Origin: Terriglobia bacterium
GTDB lineage: Bacteria > Acidobacteriota > Terriglobia > Bryobacterales > Bryobacteraceae
NCBI GenBank assembly: GCA_025350105.1
Contig: JANXYJ010000133.1
Coordinates: 1 to 36,586, forward strand
Direction of reading: 5' to 3'
Length of the DNA: 36,586 nucleotides
The position numbers were made by a program, and so were the translations under genes. Positions 34,376 to 36,586 of the stretch are shown here, in pieces. Within the stretch, counting starts at the first letter, position 1. Every line of letters starts with the position of its first letter. Under the pieces are notes generated by a model. That model worked only from the letters and a program-made list of their open reading frames with translations. It had not been told where the DNA came from and ran no database searches.

Positions 34376-34452
34376 TGTACCTCTCAGGAACGCTCCCGAC
34401 TGACGCCGACCGCTCGGGAACGGTTAAAGCCCGGTTGAGGCGGATCAACCCA

Positions 34453-34492
34453 CAAAAGAAAAGGCCACTGACGGAGTCCCCCATCAGCGGCC
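34453..34492 (-). terminator. Rho-independent terminator of the integrase gene
   Basis: On the minus strand GGCCGCTGA pairs with TCAGTGGCC (plus 34484-34492 and 34463-34471; one G-U), with a 12-base loop and a following TTTTCTTTT. It starts 21 bases after the integrase stop. Confidence 0.85.
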
Positions 34493-34512
34493 CTCGACTT
34501 CTCAGGAATGGC

Positions 34513-35742
34513 CTACGCCACATTGCCTTTACGCATCAACTTTGGTTTTTTTGCACGCTTTTCCCGTTGCGCCTTCCACCAGCCATCCGCCTGACGACCG
34601 CTCTCTTTGATGTCGGCAGTGGGAATGATGTTGTAGCGCCTCAGCATCTCGTTCGTCTTGTGGCCGCTGATCATCATGGCCTTCGTTTCGGACCACCCCA
34701 TCTTCTCAACCATGTTCCGTACCGCCGATCTTCGTAGGTCGTGGAACAACAGGTCTGGGTACTTCGCTGCGGTGACCGCAGCCTTCCATGAAAATCTGAA
34801 ATCCTTGACCTGCTTGCCCGGTTCGTTGCGTCGTCCTCCACGACCACCTTTTAGCTTGTGAACGATGTCACAGTCGATGGGGTACCAGAAAAATACAAAT
34901 TCACATTCTGGATACTTGCGGTCACGGAAGCTCTTTTGCCGCCGCAGCCACTCGTGCATGTCTCCGTAGAGAGGCGCAAAGACCGGGACGGGCTTTCCGT
35001 TTTCCTTACGATGGAACCGGATCAATCCCTCCTCGAAATCAACTTGATTCCACTTCAACCCGAGAAGTGCACCCCTGCGGTTGCCGATGTGATATCCGAC
35101 GACGAACAGGCACTTCAATGAAATCGGGAGCTTTTCGAGAACCTTGTCGTAGTCGGCCAATTCTAAAAACCCATGCCGCACGTTGTCCACGCCCGATTTG
35201 GGGATAGTCGGAACGACGGGCACTCTCGTTCGTGGTTTCTTGTCATGCTCAAGATTCAGCGCCGCCTTCAGATAAGTGAAGTCGTGGTCAACGGTCGTGT
35301 CCGAAACGCCGTCGTTGGCGATGCGATCAGCCCGGTATCGCTCGAAGTCCTTGTCTCGCAGGCTCACGACTCTCTTGGCCCCGAAAAAAGGCTTTACGTG
35401 GGCCTCAACGCACCGTTCAATCACGTAGGCCGATGGCTTCTTCCTCAGCTTCAGGTGCTTCACATATTCGTCCAGGAGTTCACCACAAGTTACGCTCTCG
35501 ACAGACGAGGTTGTCACGGTCCCGGTCGTCACAGCAGTGATGAATTGCTTCTTGGTCGTCATCGCCTCGCCCCATGCGTCATCCGCTGTCGGGAATCTCT
35601 CGATCGACCCGAGGCATTTCTTTTTCTTGCGTCGTTCCCCATCGACCGTGTACCCGTAGGTGAAGTACCAGTAGCCATTCGATTCGAAGAGAGACCCTTC
35701 TCCCTTGCGCTTCCGTTCTCCGGTCTTGCCACTTGCTTTCAT
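34513..35742 (-). CDS. Tyrosine-type site-specific integrase of a tRNA-Leu element
   Basis: A 409-aa phage-like integrase that recombines an element into the neighbouring tRNA-Leu gene. An N-terminal arm-binding-like part (GSLFESNGYWYFTYGYTVDG) is followed by a SAM-like core-binding domain (about 85-170, LLDEYVKHLKLRKKPSAYVI) and the catalytic domain: HIGNRRGALLGLKWNQVD (Arg222), FHDLRRSAVRNM (His334, Arg337), SGHKTNEMLRRYNI (His361, Tyr370). All residues of the R-H-R-H-Y set are present, so it should be active. Oriented toward the tRNA with its stop about 210 bases from it, and ended by its own terminator. Start ATG 35742. Confidence 0.92.
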   Translation of the reverse strand: MKASGKTGERKRKGEGSLFESNGYWYFTYGYTVDGERRKKKKCLGSIERFPTADDAWGEAMTTKKQFITAVTTGTVTTSSVESVTCGELLDEYVKHLKLRKKPSAYVIERCVEAHVKPFFGAKRVVSLRDKDFERYRADRIANDGVSDTTVDHDFTYLKAALNLEHDKKPRTRVPVVPTIPKSGVDNVRHGFLELADYDKVLEKLPISLKCLFVVGYHIGNRRGALLGLKWNQVDFEEGLIRFHRKENGKPVPVFAPLYGDMHEWLRRQKSFRDRKYPECEFVFFWYPIDCDIVHKLKGGRGGRRNEPGKQVKDFRFSWKAAVTAAKYPDLLFHDLRRSAVRNMVEKMGWSETKAMMISGHKTNEMLRRYNIIPTADIKESGRQADGWWKAQREKRAKKPKLMRKGNVA

Positions 35743-35771
35743 AGTTCGCTCCGATTCTGCTCATTTTGTGC

Positions 35772-35909
35772 TCAATTGGTATTCTTCTGTACATAGGACT
35801 TTAGTTCCGCCACAGCGATTCCCTTCCGCCGCCCTCGCTTCACCGCCTTCAGGTGGCCCTTACGAACCATCTTGCGGATATGAAGGGAAAGGGTGGTCGG
35901 GTCCGCACC
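35772..35909 (-). pseudogene. Excisionase-like winged-helix fragment
   Basis: The last 45 codons of a minus-strand frame read TLSLHIRKMVRKGHLKAVKR then GRRKGIAVAELKSYVQ, the second half of an excisionase/MerR-type small DNA-binding domain (GxLxAVKxGRxxxIxxxELxxY). It ends 29 bases upstream of the integrase start, the usual xis-int order. Upstream of about 35909 the frame stops resembling a protein and the plus strand becomes the coding strand of a second integrase, so the N-terminal helix is probably missing. The assignment is by pattern only. Confidence 0.4.
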
Positions 35910-36281
35910 GTTCCAATGCCGTCGTGGACGAAGACTGCGATTGATGCATGGACAGCGGCGGCGGGATTCACGTCGGGACGACTGTTTCGGTCGGTGAACA
36001 AGGGTGACAATCTCGCCGGGGAGAGCATGACGGCTCAAAGCATCTTCGAGACGGTCAAGAAGTACGGCTCTGAAATTGGTATGAGCGAGATCGCCCCGCA
36101 CGACCTTCGCAGAACCTTCGCAAAGCTGGCGCACAAGGGCCGTGCGGCGTTGGAGCAGATTCAACTTTCCCTCGGGCACGCCAGTATCCAAACTACAGAG
36201 CGTTACCTTGGAGTTCGTCAAGACCTGACGGATGCGCCCTGTGATCGGTTGGGATTGAAGCTGTCTGGATTTGGGGATTGA
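35880..36281 (+). pseudogene. C-terminal catalytic half of a second tyrosine recombinase
   Basis: From ATG 35880 the plus-strand frame reads KGGRVRTVPMPSWTKTAIDA, then EIAPHDLRRTFAKLAH and LSLGHASIQTTERYLG, the catalytic core of a XerC/D-like integrase with the H-x-x-R, G-H and Tyr residues in order. The N-terminal core-binding domain and the first catalytic Arg are missing: upstream sequence belongs to the opposite-strand excisionase-like fragment. At about 133 aa it is less than half the family length. Its presence beside a complete, unrelated integrase suggests that two integration events share this locus. TGA at 36279-36281; the next gene starts eight bases on. Confidence 0.75.
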
Positions 36282-36289
36282 GGGTACAC

Positions 36290-36477
36290 ATGGACTCGTT
36301 CGACCTCGCCGATGTGCTTGCTCAGTACTCTCGTTCGGTGCGTCATTCGCTGATCTCGATTGAGAGCCTTCAGGATGTGACGGGAACGGACACGCAGAAA
36401 ATCAATGCCTTGGCTCGGTCGGTGCGCCATGCCCATGCTGAGACGACGGCGTACATTGCTGCCTTGCTCCAAGCGAA
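36290..36477 (+). CDS. Small unknown protein, probably cut by an IS3 element
   Basis: ATG 36290 follows the integrase remnant by eight bases. The 62 codons up to the presumed IS end read as a helical, soluble peptide (SFDLADVLAQYSRSVRHSLI; INALARSVRHAHAETTAYIA). I do not recognise it. The frame stays open past 36478 through the IS sequence to the window edge, so the native C-terminus is lost or lies beyond the IS. Confidence 0.45.
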
Positions 36478-36586
36478 TGAACCGCCCCGGGTTTACCGGA
36501 GGCTCCAACGAATGAGAAGGTGGAGCCATGAAGAAAGAAGTAAAGAGATATTCGCCCGAGGTGCGGGAGCGTGCGGTGCGGATGGT
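36478..36586 (+). mobile_element. Left end of an IS3-family insertion sequence (cut by window edge)
   Basis: The presumed terminal inverted repeat begins TGAACCGCCCCGGGTTTACC at 36478, the TGA-starting type known from IS3-family elements. It is followed after 50 bases by a transposase OrfA start at 36528. The right end is outside the window. Confidence 0.6.
36528..36586 (+). CDS. IS3-family transposase OrfA, N-terminus
   Basis: ATG 36528, preceded by GGTGGAG, opens MKKEVKRYSPEVRERAVRMV and runs off the edge. The RYSPEVRERAVRMV sequence is the typical first helix of the OrfA DNA-binding domain of IS3-family transposases. Only 19 complete codons are in the window, so the subgroup cannot be given. 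Confidence 0.7.
   Translation, partial: MKKEVKRYSPEVRERAVRM

Noticed and set aside
34302-36586. attR copy of the tRNA 3' end inside the window
   Set aside because: I searched by eye for a repeat of the T-arm/acceptor sequence and saw none, so the element's far end is outside.

Overview
The window looks like a chromosomal segment of an Acidobacteriota bacterium, probably of the Solibacter/Bryobacter kind. This is an inference from gene content. It carries a very long TonB-dependent receptor with an N-terminal carboxypeptidase-regulatory-like domain, a secreted DUF1592/DUF1588-type cytochrome protein next to a Tat-exported DUF1552 protein and a secreted ankyrin protein, and a short palindrome of the kind that recurs between genes in these genomes. 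Coding sequence is GC-rich and there is no rRNA. One tRNA gene is present.

Layout: (1) 1-3.7 kb, minus strand: a methyltransferase cut by the window edge, an NRAMP-like transporter without the usual metal-binding signature, and a tightly packed trio (histidine phosphatase, polytopic membrane protein, methyltransferase). (2) 3.7-4.6 kb: a tiny zinc-ribbon gene abutting an antitoxin/PIN-toxin pair; the toxin frame is broken by a three-copy 13-bp repeat. (3) 4.6-9.0 kb: two tandem paralogous secreted proteins of unknown function, each with an in-frame nonsense codon relative to the other. (4) 9.3-13.1 kb: dnaK-dnaJ-hspR heat-shock operon without grpE. (5) 13.1-20.3 kb: a GT39-like membrane glycosyltransferase, a small His/Met-rich exported protein, an Mrp-type ATPase lacking its CxxC, a thioredoxin-fold fragment, and a minus-strand arginase/D-Ala-D-Ala ligase/S41 protease operon. 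(6) 20.3-21.4 kb: a gene-poor stretch with an apparent MFS remnant, a palindrome and an eight-unit 20-bp repeat array that runs up to the TonB-receptor gene. (7) 21.4-34.0 kb: TonB receptor, VOC protein, amidohydrolase, a metallo-beta-lactamase-fold protein with an eroded metal site, the DUF1592/DUF1552/ankyrin cassette and an exported peroxiredoxin. (8) 34.2 kb to the end: tRNA-Leu(GAG) followed by an integrated element with a tyrosine integrase, an excisionase-like fragment, the 3' half of a second integrase, a small unknown gene and the left end of an IS3-family element.

How it works together: most of the window is housekeeping (proteostasis, cell-wall precursor synthesis, Fe-S/ATPase) mixed with envelope and export functions. 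The items most worth following up are regulatory or evolutionary rather than a new multi-gene system: the repeat-disrupted PIN toxin whose frame would return at 1, 4 or 7 repeat copies, the 20-bp dyad array in front of the receptor, and the paired nonsense-bearing paralogs. I do not see a convincing complete novel defence or biosynthetic system in the window; the right edge enters an integrated element whose cargo lies mostly outside.
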